Positions 1 through 6,051 of a DNA stretch of 8,337 nucleotides are shown here, piece after piece. Position numbers and translations under genes: made by a program. How positions within the stretch are numbered: the stretch's first letter is position 1; each line of letters begins with the position of its first letter. The stretch covers positions 1 through 8,337 of the forward strand of contig NZ_JBHFQG010000066.1 of the NCBI RefSeq assembly GCF_041949975.1, in the 5' to 3' direction. The notes beneath the pieces are model-generated. The model did no database searches. It worked only from the letters and a program-made list of their open reading frames with translations, and was not told the DNA's origin. This DNA is from Alteribacillus sp041949975 (GTDB taxonomy: Bacteria; Bacillota; Bacilli; Bacillales; Marinococcaceae).

Positions 1-415
1 AAGCATCTTTATCGGTAGACGGAATCACGTCACCTACTTTTCTCATGCCTTCTCCTGCATAATAGCGAAGAATAGCTACCCCGCGAGCCGTTTCCCCTTT
101 TGCTTCCGGGAATGTTTTTCCCATTTCTCGCGTCATCATTTCAGCAATATCATCTACACGGGATTCCAAAACGTCCGCCACTTTATACAAAAAGTTTCCG
201 CGTTCTGGTGCAGCAAGCTTTCTCCATGGTGTTTGAGCTTCTTTTGCTGCGGCCACGGCTTTGTCCAAGTCTTCACGAGTTGATTTTTGAAAATGACCAA
301 CAATATCATTATTATTGGCCGGATTCATAGACTTTTGCAGATCATCCGTTTTTCCTTTTAACCATTCCCCACCAATATAATTTAAATAGGTTTTTACTTT
401 TGTATTAATTGTCAC
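1..415 (-). CDS. NAD(P)-dependent aldehyde dehydrogenase, N-terminal part (cut by the left edge)
   Basis: The visible 138 residues are the N-terminal part of an aldehyde dehydrogenase superfamily protein, an enzyme that oxidises aldehydes to carboxylates with NAD(P)+. They show the usual opening YIGGEW (residues 13-18), an NPAN segment (31-34), and the run MGKTFPEAKGE followed by LRYYAGEG (about 98-123). From memory this resembles B. subtilis YcbD/GucD, the 2-oxoglutarate semialdehyde dehydrogenase of aldarate breakdown. The catalytic Cys and Glu lie beyond the edge. I chose the GTG at 415 because GAAAGG lies 9 nt upstream; an in-frame TTG at 424 is the alternative. The gene follows the CoA-transferase after a 94-bp gap in which I see neither a convincing promoter nor a terminator, so it may be the last gene of the same transcript. 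It is visibly richer in G+C (about 43-50% in lines counted) than the genes before it. The substrate is not determinable here. Confidence 0.9.
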   Translation of the reverse strand, partial: MTINTKVKTYLNYIGGEWLKGKTDDLQKSMNPANNNDIVGHFQKSTREDLDKAVAAAKEAQTPWRKLAAPERGNFLYKVADVLESRVDDIAEMMTREMGKTFPEAKGETARGVAILRYYAGEGMRKVGDVIPSTDKDA

Positions 416-509
416 TTTACTCAACCTTTCAATTTTTATATTACCAATTAAGATAAAATTATGCCCTTAATAATGAAATATAGGGTTCTATTTTTAATTA
501 AGTTTATAA

Positions 510-1304
510 TTAAATGTAAAAACGATTTGGATCAATCTTTTCACGAAGTAACACTAATTCATTTCCGGTTGGCTGAGGAGTCTCTGAAACGTTATCACCT
601 ATTTTGAGATCCCATTCAACTAAATCCTTAATTTCTTCTATGGATACCCCTGGATGATAGTGAGCCAAGTACATTTCTTTGGTTTCTTCTTCAAAGCGGT
701 AAACACCTTTATTTGTAACTACACAAACAGGTCCAGTATTTGGAGGTAAACCAGCTCTCTCCCTGGCACCAGGACCATTTATATAACCAGGCGATGTCAA
801 GTAATCAACTCTTTTAGCAAATCGTTCCTTTCGGTCTTGATTTAGAATAATAATACTTTTTTTTGCATAAGAAGCAATATCATTTGCTCCTCCACTACCC
901 ATTAAACGTACTTTTGGATTTTCATAAGGTCCTATACAAGTAGAGTTCAAATTTCCAAATTGATCAATTTGGGCGCCACCTAAGAAACCAACATTAACCT
1001 CCCCACGGACCAGCATTGCTGTAACTTCTGGTAAACCTGTAGCCATATCAGAATTGGCACTTAATGTTAAATCGTCAACAGCTTGAGGCAATGAATCAGG
1101 AGGTGTTAGCCTGATATTACCAGTCTCTGTGATTAATGAAACCTCAGGAGCATGTGAAACCTGAGCCAAATAGGTAGACACTAAAGGAAGGCCATACCCT
1201 GCAAAAACAATATCTTTATCCTTAATTTCACGTGCAGCAGTTACAATCATCAATTCATTCAAAGAAAAATTTAATAGTTGAGTTTTTACATTAATTTCTG
1301 TCAA
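510..1304 (-). CDS. CoA-transferase subunit B, glutaconate CoA-transferase (GctB) type
   Basis: This is the catalytic beta subunit of a class I CoA-transferase, which swaps CoA from an acyl-CoA donor to a carboxylic acid through a glutamyl-CoA intermediate. From memory the protein aligns nearly end to end with Acidaminococcus GctB, including GGAQID (residues 109-114), GSGGAND (136-142) and VDYLTSPG (166-173). The catalytic Glu54 of that enzyme falls on Glu60 here, in ITETG, so the protein should be a true transferase and not an IpdB-type hydrolase. Its length, 264 aa, is normal for the family. I chose TTG at 1304 because GGAGGTGAT lies exactly 8 nt upstream; the longer ATG reading at 1319 would lie inside that SD and has none of its own. 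The start is 5 nt after the subunit A stop, so the two subunits should be made together. The acid substrate (glutaconate, glutarate or another) is unknown. Confidence 0.9.
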   Translation of the reverse strand: MTEINVKTQLLNFSLNELMIVTAAREIKDKDIVFAGYGLPLVSTYLAQVSHAPEVSLITETGNIRLTPPDSLPQAVDDLTLSANSDMATGLPEVTAMLVRGEVNVGFLGGAQIDQFGNLNSTCIGPYENPKVRLMGSGGANDIASYAKKSIIILNQDRKERFAKRVDYLTSPGYINGPGARERAGLPPNTGPVCVVTNKGVYRFEEETKEMYLAHYHPGVSIEEIKDLVEWDLKIGDNVSETPQPTGNELVLLREKIDPNRFYI

Positions 1305-1308
1305 GCTA

Positions 1309-1317
1309 ATCACCTCC
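1309..1317 (-). promoter_or_regulatory. Shine-Dalgarno site that fixes the subunit B start at TTG 1304
   Basis: Read on the minus strand this is GGAGGTGAT, an almost perfect complement of the 16S rRNA 3' end, 8 nt before TTG. It contains the TGA stop of subunit A. The ATG at 1319 overlaps its first base and cannot use it. Confidence 0.8.
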
Positions 1318-2239
1318 ATCCATAATTAATAGAACTGCTTAATATCGGTTCTTTTAGTCTTAGATCTTCAATTTTGCTATAACCAAATTTTTTGACATAA
1401 TATTCAATGTAATCGTTACGATCTTCGATGTTATAGACCCACTCTTTTAAGAATGCTTCATGACTCTCTTGTTGCCGTGAAGCAGCTCCTGAAACATTAA
1501 TTCTATAATCCCAATCAGACTGATAGAAACCTGGCATATGAGAGGGATGAGCACCCCACGGTTCGTGTACAACAGAAGTGATTTTTAAACCAGGAAGCAT
1601 GGTACGGTTAGGGTCATTTCGAATAATTTCAGCCGAAACCAATTCCTCACATGTTAAAATTACTCGTTTTGCTGCCATACCTGCGATTTCATCTAACGAT
1701 AATGCTCCCCATCGATGGACGTTACCAAATTCGTCTGCCCGTTGAACATGAAGAATAGCAACGTCTGGTTGAATACCAGGCACAACAGGCGTTTCCTCAT
1801 CTTTTTCTGAAAATGGATTATCTGTATAGCGAATAATTTCGTTATATTCAATTAAATCAGACCCTACCATTCCTTTCACTGGTACAAATGGAAACCCATA
1901 GTAGCCCCCTAATAACATGGATACAATAGTCATATTATTGAAATCATGGATTTTTAATTTTCTTGGAATTCCCTTTAGTGCTCGACGTATGGCATGGCTT
2001 CCTTTTGTTGCATCATTTCCTATCCAGCTTAAGTAAACTTCATCTACACAACCAGCAGCTATTAGATGATCTCCAATTTCACAACTAGCCCCACTTATTA
2101 ATTTAATTAATTTATTTTGGCGAATTATTTCATGACTTGCAGAATAGGGAACATTCCCCTGCCATCCGCTGGTATAAACTAAATCACCATCATAAATGTT
2201 TCTGCTTACTGCATCTCTTAAGCTTGTAACTTTACTCAA
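1310..2239 (-). CDS. CoA-transferase subunit A, glutaconate CoA-transferase (GctA) type
   Basis: This is the alpha subunit partner of the downstream beta subunit; in the GCT family the two form a hetero-oligomer with the active site at their interface. The 309 residues resemble Acidaminococcus GctA (about 320 aa) from the start MSKV-x-L-x-DA onward. Shared segments include DNPF (140-143), QPDVAILHVQRAD (157-169), TCEE (196-199), and PWGAHPS (227-233), where GctA has PYGAHPS. The more distant relative IpdA is a worse match in these segments. The start is TTG at 2239: AGGAGG at 2247-2252 lies 7 nt upstream and no in-frame ATG is near. The first bases overlap the TGA stop of the alcohol dehydrogenase (TTGA), and the SD is inside that gene's last codons, so translation is probably coupled. 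Substrate specificity is not readable from the sequence. Confidence 0.9.
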   Translation of the reverse strand: MSKVTSLRDAVSRNIYDGDLVYTSGWQGNVPYSASHEIIRQNKLIKLISGASCEIGDHLIAAGCVDEVYLSWIGNDATKGSHAIRRALKGIPRKLKIHDFNNMTIVSMLLGGYYGFPFVPVKGMVGSDLIEYNEIIRYTDNPFSEKDEETPVVPGIQPDVAILHVQRADEFGNVHRWGALSLDEIAGMAAKRVILTCEELVSAEIIRNDPNRTMLPGLKITSVVHEPWGAHPSHMPGFYQSDWDYRINVSGAASRQQESHEAFLKEWVYNIEDRNDYIEYYVKKFGYSKIEDLRLKEPILSSSINYGWR

Positions 2240-3414
2240 ATTTCCACCTCCTCTAATAATAATAAAGGGGAGTCGCCTTGAATCGAGAGTTGATATATCC
2301 TTTCCACATCTCTTTCTGTAACCTCTCTTGGGTTAATTGCTATATTTCCACTCTTGAAGGTATCTTTAATCATTTTTGGAATGTGTGATTCCTTTAACCC
2401 TAACTCTTTAAATGACTTTGGAATTCCGAGTTCACCATTTAAATTAATGATTTCTTTAACTCCATCTTTAGCAGCTGTGTTAATGCTGCTTTGTTGTTCT
2501 TTTACTTCTAGCTCTCTAGCCACCTGAGCATATACATTAGGGGTTCCAACTAAATTAAAGCTCATTACGTAAGGTAAAAGTATTGCATTAGCTGTTCCAT
2601 GGGGAATGCCTGCATAGCTACTGATCGGATGTGACATGGCATGAACAAGCCCTAACCTGGATAACGTAAACGCTATTCCTGCAAGAGTGCTAGCATATAA
2701 TATTTTTCCTAAAGCATGTCGATCTCCATCAGTTGCAAGTCTTATATATTTTTTAACATCCCTTATCGCTTGAATTGCACAAGCATTTGCATACCAATTA
2801 TCTACCTTGTTTGTTAAAGCTTCTATAGCATGAGTTAGAGCATCCATACCTGTGGAAGCTACAAGATTAGGTGGAAGCGTATTCAATAAATCAGGATCAA
2901 GAATCGCTACTTTTGGTATAAGAAGCGTGGAAATAAAAGGCGATTTAAAGTGGTTTTCATCCGTTATAACTGTTACATTGGTAACTTCTGATCCTGTGCC
3001 ACAAGTAGTAGGTATTGCTATTAAAGGTGGGAGTTGATTTTTTACTTTATCTGGTCCAGCGTAACTCATTAACGGTTCAGGATTTGTTGCTAATAAAGCA
3101 GCCCCTTTGGCACAATCTATAGAACTTCCTCCCCCAACAGCTAAAATACCATCACAATTTTTTTCTATAAATAAATTTTGAGCGTTAGTTACACACTCTT
3201 CATCTGGGTCTGCCTTTACTTGATCATATATTATGTTCGAAATATTCTTATTATCTAAACTTTCTGTTATTTTATCAAGCAATCCTGAACTAACTATTCC
3301 TTGATCTGTAATAATTAAGACGTTGGTACAGTTAAAGGTTTTAAATTCAGTACCAACCTTTAAACTACTTCCAGTTCCATATTCTATACGAACAGGAATG
3401 TATATTGAAGACAT
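2236..3414 (-). CDS. Iron-containing (group III) alcohol dehydrogenase
   Basis: A cytoplasmic Fe-dependent alcohol dehydrogenase that interconverts an alcohol or hydroxy-acid and its aldehyde with NAD(P)(H). Numbered from ATG 3414 (392 aa, usual for the family), it has the nucleotide-binding GGGSSID at 94-100. The metal ligands appear as Asp191 and His195 (in GMDALTHAIEA), His258 and His272, at the spacing of E. coli FucO; His262 matches the further conserved active-site His. All key residues are present. The longer GTG reading at 3423 directly abuts the SD-like GGAGAGG (3424-3430), whereas ATG 3414 sits 9 nt beyond it, so I prefer the ATG. A small inverted repeat (GCATT/AATGC, 3431-3445) lies just before the SD. 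The gene lies between acyl-CoA dehydrogenase and CoA-transferase, which suggests an omega-hydroxy acid or related alcohol as substrate, but class members vary widely and this is inference. Confidence 0.92.
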   Translation of the reverse strand: MSSIYIPVRIEYGTGSSLKVGTEFKTFNCTNVLIITDQGIVSSGLLDKITESLDNKNISNIIYDQVKADPDEECVTNAQNLFIEKNCDGILAVGGGSSIDCAKGAALLATNPEPLMSYAGPDKVKNQLPPLIAIPTTCGTGSEVTNVTVITDENHFKSPFISTLLIPKVAILDPDLLNTLPPNLVASTGMDALTHAIEALTNKVDNWYANACAIQAIRDVKKYIRLATDGDRHALGKILYASTLAGIAFTLSRLGLVHAMSHPISSYAGIPHGTANAILLPYVMSFNLVGTPNVYAQVARELEVKEQQSSINTAAKDGVKEIINLNGELGIPKSFKELGLKESHIPKMIKDTFKSGNIAINPREVTERDVERIYQLSIQGDSPLLLLEEVEI

Positions 3415-3485
3415 GACTTTCACCCTCTCCGCATTCTTGTAATGCTCATTTAGTATATTTTTATATTAATCATATAAATTCATAA

Positions 3486-4628
3486 TTAGCATCCTACTAG
3501 TTTAGATATTGTTAACCTTTGAATTTCTGAAGTCCCTTCTACAATTTCTAATAACTTAGCGTCCCCAAGCATTTTTGAAACCCGATGTTCCTTAGATAAA
3601 CCAATACCACCATGAATTTGGATGGAATCCTGTACCACAGACATTGCCATTTCGGTAGCATAAAGTTTAGCCATTGAAGATTCTTTACGAAAATCTTCGT
3701 CTTTATCTGCTAATAAAGCAGCCTTATGTACCAACAATCTTGCAGATTCAATTTTTGTGGCCATATCAGCAATTTTGAATGAGATTCCTTGGAATTTTGA
3801 TATTTGATGGCCAAAAGCTTCACGAATTTTTGCATATTCAAGAGCTTCTTCATATGCGCCTTGCGCTACTCCTACTGCGCATGCGGCAATGCTTATTCGA
3901 CCATAGGTAATAGATGTTAGCAATTGTTTAACGCCAGTACCTTGTTCTCCCACTAAATATTCATCTGGTATATTGGCATCCTCAAATGTTAGTTCACGGC
4001 TATCTGCTGCTTGCCATCCTATAGTGTGAATTTTTGGACCTACAACATATCCTGGTGTCTCTCGAGGAATAATAAAGCTGGAGGTTTGTTTTTTTCCATT
4101 CTCAGTACCTGTAGCTGCTGCAATTACAGAAAATTTATTGAGTTCATTTCCAGAATTTGTTATGAATAGTTTATTTCCATTAATCATCCAACCATTTTCT
4201 TTTTTTATAGCTTTTGTCTTCATTGCTGATGCATCAGATCCGCCTGATGCTTCGGTTAAACCAATAGAGGCAATTCCTTTTCCTGCAATAATTGGAGCTA
4301 ACCATTTATTTTTTTGTTCTTCAGACCCAAATTTACTGAGGATGGTTAGTGGTGAGCTGTTAGCCATAACTATAGCAGCAACTGAAGCATCAACCCTGGC
4401 TAATTCTTCTAATACATTTGAGAAGCAAACCATCCCCTCTCCCATTCCACCGTATTCTTCAGGATATTGAATTCCAAATACCCCTAGCTCTCCTAACTTT
4501 TGAATAATTTCAGTGGGAAACTCACCGTTGTGTACATATTGATCAATAACTGGTGCAATCTCCTGTTTTGCAAAGTCGCGAATTACTTTTACTAACATTT
4601 CTTGTTCTTTGGTTTTTTCAGTAATCAT
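3486..4628 (-). CDS. Acyl-CoA dehydrogenase (FAD, ETF-linked)
   Basis: A 380-aa flavoenzyme that introduces a 2,3-double bond into an acyl-CoA and passes electrons to electron-transfer flavoprotein. Both classic family signatures are intact: GLTEASGGSD at 123-132 and the second signature from Gln337 to Asp355 (QIHGGIGL followed by SKEH). The catalytic base is Glu364 in IVEGTSEIQ, the position used by short-chain and butyryl-type enzymes. The length is standard and there is no fusion. I cannot identify the Arg that marks glutaryl-CoA dehydrogenase in the segment after Val79-Asp80, so a plain short- or branched-chain acyl-CoA is more likely than glutaryl-CoA. The ATG has AGGAGGG 5 nt upstream. 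The gene follows iclR after 56 bp and precedes the alcohol dehydrogenase after 71 bp (62 bp to its alternative GTG). An etfB gene lies in the same window and may supply its electron acceptor. Confidence 0.94.
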   Translation of the reverse strand: MITEKTKEQEMLVKVIRDFAKQEIAPVIDQYVHNGEFPTEIIQKLGELGVFGIQYPEEYGGMGEGMVCFSNVLEELARVDASVAAIVMANSSPLTILSKFGSEEQKNKWLAPIIAGKGIASIGLTEASGGSDASAMKTKAIKKENGWMINGNKLFITNSGNELNKFSVIAAATGTENGKKQTSSFIIPRETPGYVVGPKIHTIGWQAADSRELTFEDANIPDEYLVGEQGTGVKQLLTSITYGRISIAACAVGVAQGAYEEALEYAKIREAFGHQISKFQGISFKIADMATKIESARLLVHKAALLADKDEDFRKESSMAKLYATEMAMSVVQDSIQIHGGIGLSKEHRVSKMLGDAKLLEIVEGTSEIQRLTISKLVGC

Positions 4629-4669
4629 AAAAACCCTCCTTGATAAGATTTAATTTATGAGATATATAG

Positions 4670-4695
4670 TTAAGGGATAAATAATTATCCCTTAA
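4670..4695. repeat. Perfect 11-bp inverted repeat over the iclR stop codon
   Basis: TTAAGGGATAA (4670-4680) and its exact reverse complement (4685-4695) are separated by 4 bp. The TAA stop of the IclR gene (4685-4687) lies in one arm. On the transcribed minus strand the RNA would form a stable hairpin with a 4-nt loop, but no T-run follows, so it is not a typical intrinsic terminator. It sits 30 bp before the acyl-CoA dehydrogenase SD. It could be an mRNA-processing or partial attenuation hairpin that separates regulator from enzyme expression, or a DNA operator. Confidence 0.7.
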
Positions 4696-5491
4696 TTCTA
4701 GAACTATAACTTAAATCGGATGAGTATCCTAAGTTTCGAGAGACTTGATACGTCGCTTCTCCCAGCTTCTCAATATAATCTTGTTCATTAGACATGATTC
4801 GAACTGTTGGAGCACATATACTAATAGCTGCAGAAATATTCCCATCTTTTCCAAATATAGGTGCTCCCAAGCAAGATACACCGCTTTCAAATGTTTCATA
4901 AGATAAATAAAAACCTTTTTCTCGAATCTTAGACAATTCTAATTGAAGCATGTCAGGATCAACTGTTGTATGGGGGGTGAACGATTGCAACTTTTCATTA
5001 GATAAATATTTATCTACGAAATCAGGATTACTGTATGCTAAGAGTACTTTTCCCAGGGCTGTAGAATATGGTGGAGAAGTTAGTGATAAATGAAATTGCA
5101 ATCGTAATCCTGAATCATTGCCTGTGATACGGTCGAGCAAAACAACAACATTGGAATCTAAAACACCTAAATGTACCAATTCCTTGGTATTAGAAGCTAG
5201 CTTTTCCAAGTAGGGACGAGTAATTTTTCTAACGTCCATTCTCTTTTCAAAAGATGAGCGTAACTCTAAACACGACAAACCAAGACTATAAGTTCCTGTT
5301 TGAGTATCCTTAGATAAAAACTCTTTTTCTTGTAAAGTATCTAGCAACTTTGACAAGTAGCTTTTTCGAACATCTAATAACTCTGCAATCTCCCCTAATG
5401 TTAGTTCATCATGTTTTCTAAATAACAATAAAACATCTAATGCATGAGCTACATTTCCATAAGAGCGATTTTGAGTACCCACTAGATTCAC
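4685..5491 (-). CDS. IclR-family transcriptional regulator
   Basis: A 268-aa ligand-responsive DNA-binding protein. An N-terminal winged helix-turn-helix occupies about residues 13-70, with the helix pair LTLGEIAELLDVRKSYLSKL (30-49). The C-terminal IclR effector domain covers about 85-255, with the family's TALGKVLLAY (144-153) and the SCLGAPIF segment (206-213). The length is typical. The start is GTG at 5491 (GAGG 6 nt upstream) or GTG at 5482; the sequence does not separate them. It is the first gene of the leftward run and is divergent from the transporter operon, the usual place for a local regulator whose ligand is a pathway substrate or acyl-CoA. Two matching palindromes in the divergent region are candidate binding sites. 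Whether it represses or activates cannot be read from sequence; an operator just past the transporter start favours repression there. Confidence 0.92.
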   Translation of the reverse strand: MNLVGTQNRSYGNVAHALDVLLLFRKHDELTLGEIAELLDVRKSYLSKLLDTLQEKEFLSKDTQTGTYSLGLSCLELRSSFEKRMDVRKITRPYLEKLASNTKELVHLGVLDSNVVVLLDRITGNDSGLRLQFHLSLTSPPYSTALGKVLLAYSNPDFVDKYLSNEKLQSFTPHTTVDPDMLQLELSKIREKGFYLSYETFESGVSCLGAPIFGKDGNISAAISICAPTVRIMSNEQDYIEKLGEATYQVSRNLGYSSDLSYSSRIKG

Positions 5492-5575
5492 ACCTTTCCT
5501 CTAATCTTTTACCATGATATTTTCCATTTTATATCTCAATCTAATTTTTTTGTTTGATTTTGTTTTGATTTTTAA

Positions 5576-5596
5576 TTGGTGAACGGTATTCACTAA
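5576..5596. promoter_or_regulatory. Candidate IclR operator, site 1 (regulator-proximal)
   Basis: TTGGTGAA, five bases (CGGTA), then TTCACTAA: an inverted repeat with 7 of 8 matching arm positions. Weaker symmetry continues into flanking A/T tracts, about 13 of 15 positions per arm over 5569-5603. It lies 85 bp upstream of the iclR start, suited to autoregulation. Binding by this IclR protein is inferred from position and from the matching second site. Confidence 0.5.
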
Positions 5597-5642
5597 TCAA
5601 AAAACTTAAAAATATATAAGTAAATTCTTAGATATTAATACT

Positions 5643-5693
5643 TGTTTGCCTTTCTGAATACAGAATAAATCATTAAATCAGAAAAAGCAAATA
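5643..5693. repeat. Imperfect inverted repeat upstream of the transporter promoter
   Basis: The arm at 5643-5657 (TGTTTGCCTTTCTGA) faces TCAGAAAAAGCAAATA at 5678-5693, across a 20-bp spacer and with one bulge and mismatches. It is centred about 60 bp upstream of the -35 box. It could be a protein-binding site or a chance feature of AT-rich DNA. Confidence 0.3.
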
Positions 5694-5727
5694 TTTTTAA
5701 GGTTTTTATTTTTTTGAATTTTATGTC

Positions 5728-5756
5728 TTGACTGATATTTATAGATATAATAAGAT
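5728..5756 (+). promoter_or_regulatory. Sigma-A type promoter for the small-peptide/transporter operon
   Basis: TTGACT (-35, 5728-5733), a 17-bp spacer and TAAGAT (-10, 5751-5756) give vegetative geometry. An overlapping TATAAT at 5746-5751 has only 12 bp of spacing and is less likely. Transcription would start near 5763, giving a leader of about 115 nt. The second palindrome lies immediately downstream of this start. Confidence 0.6.
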
Positions 5757-5771
5757 TCAACTCAAGTCCAT

Positions 5772-5792
5772 TTGGTAAACATCGTTCACCAT
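5772..5792. promoter_or_regulatory. Candidate IclR operator, site 2 (just past the transporter start point)
   Basis: TTGGTAAA, five bases (CATCG), then TTCACCAT. The design and spacing match site 1, and each of the four half-sites differs from TTGGTGAA at no more than one position. A protein bound here, about 10 bp after the predicted transcription start, would block transcription of the transporter operon. Confidence 0.5.
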
Positions 5793-5877
5793 AAAAACAA
5801 AAAGGGGGACACAGAATTGGGCTTTTAAAATTGGGCTTTAATAAGATACTCTTTAATTAAATTAAGGGGGTTTTTCG

Positions 5878-6051
5878 ATGACATTGGGTATTTTATTTGC
5901 GTTAGTTGTAATGCCTGTCTCTATTCTTGCTGTTTCAATTTTTTGTTATATCATTCAAACAAAACTGGATAAAAAGTCTAACGAAATAATGCAAAATCAA
6001 CAAGCTTCTCAAATTAATCAAGATGAAAAACAAGTTGGAGGTGCCAAATGA
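5878..6051 (+). CDS. Small single-pass membrane peptide preceding the symporter (57 aa)
   Basis: I do not recognise a family. The 57 residues begin with one clear hydrophobic segment (about 4-26, LGILFALVVMPVSILAVSIF and on). A hydrophilic C-terminal tail rich in Gln, Asn, Lys and Glu (27-57) follows. It looks like a membrane-anchored peptide, with no cleavage site that I trust. The ATG has AAGGGGG (5864-5870) 7 nt upstream, a good SD. Its TGA overlaps the transporter ATG (ATGA), and the transporter's SD, GGAGG, lies in its last codons, so the two are translationally coupled at likely similar levels. Some sodium:solute symporters and related carriers have tiny membrane partners encoded just upstream; by analogy this may be an accessory subunit. 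A lone role in coupling translation is the alternative. Confidence 0.8.
   Translation: MTLGILFALVVMPVSILAVSIFCYIIQTKLDKKSNEIMQNQQASQINQDEKQVGGAK

Larger units (their letters stand above)
5492..5877. other. Divergent control region between iclR and the transporter operon
   Basis: This 386-bp, very AT-rich stretch has no convincing protein gene. It holds one good rightward promoter (5728-5756), two similar 21-bp palindromes (5576-5596, 5772-5792), an imperfect inverted repeat (5643-5693) and a transcribed leader of about 115 nt before the small membrane-peptide gene. The leader carries an 11-nt direct repeat, AATTGGGCTTT, at 5815-5825 and 5829-5839. For the leftward iclR transcript I see only a weak TATAAA (minus strand, 5528-5533) without a good -35 box, so that promoter is not assigned. 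Confidence 0.6.

Noticed and set aside
100..330. Plus-strand open frame of 76 codons
   Set aside because: It lies opposite the aldehyde dehydrogenase fragment, whose minus-strand reading gives a clear family match; this frame is its shadow.
2852..3037. Plus-strand open frame of 61 codons
   Set aside because: It is antisense to conserved parts of the iron-type alcohol dehydrogenase and has no recognisable protein character.
4138..4470. Plus-strand open frame of 110 codons
   Set aside because: It is antisense to the central acyl-CoA dehydrogenase domain, which carries an intact signature on the other strand.
5746..5751. TATAAT as the -10 box of the transporter promoter
   Set aside because: It is a perfect hexamer but only 12 bp from TTGACT; TAAGAT at 5751-5756 gives the standard 17-bp spacer.
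5576..5792. Catabolite-repression (cre) site in the divergent region
   Set aside because: The palindromes superficially recall cre, but neither fits the consensus TGNAANCGNWWNCW on either strand; the central CG is at the wrong offset.
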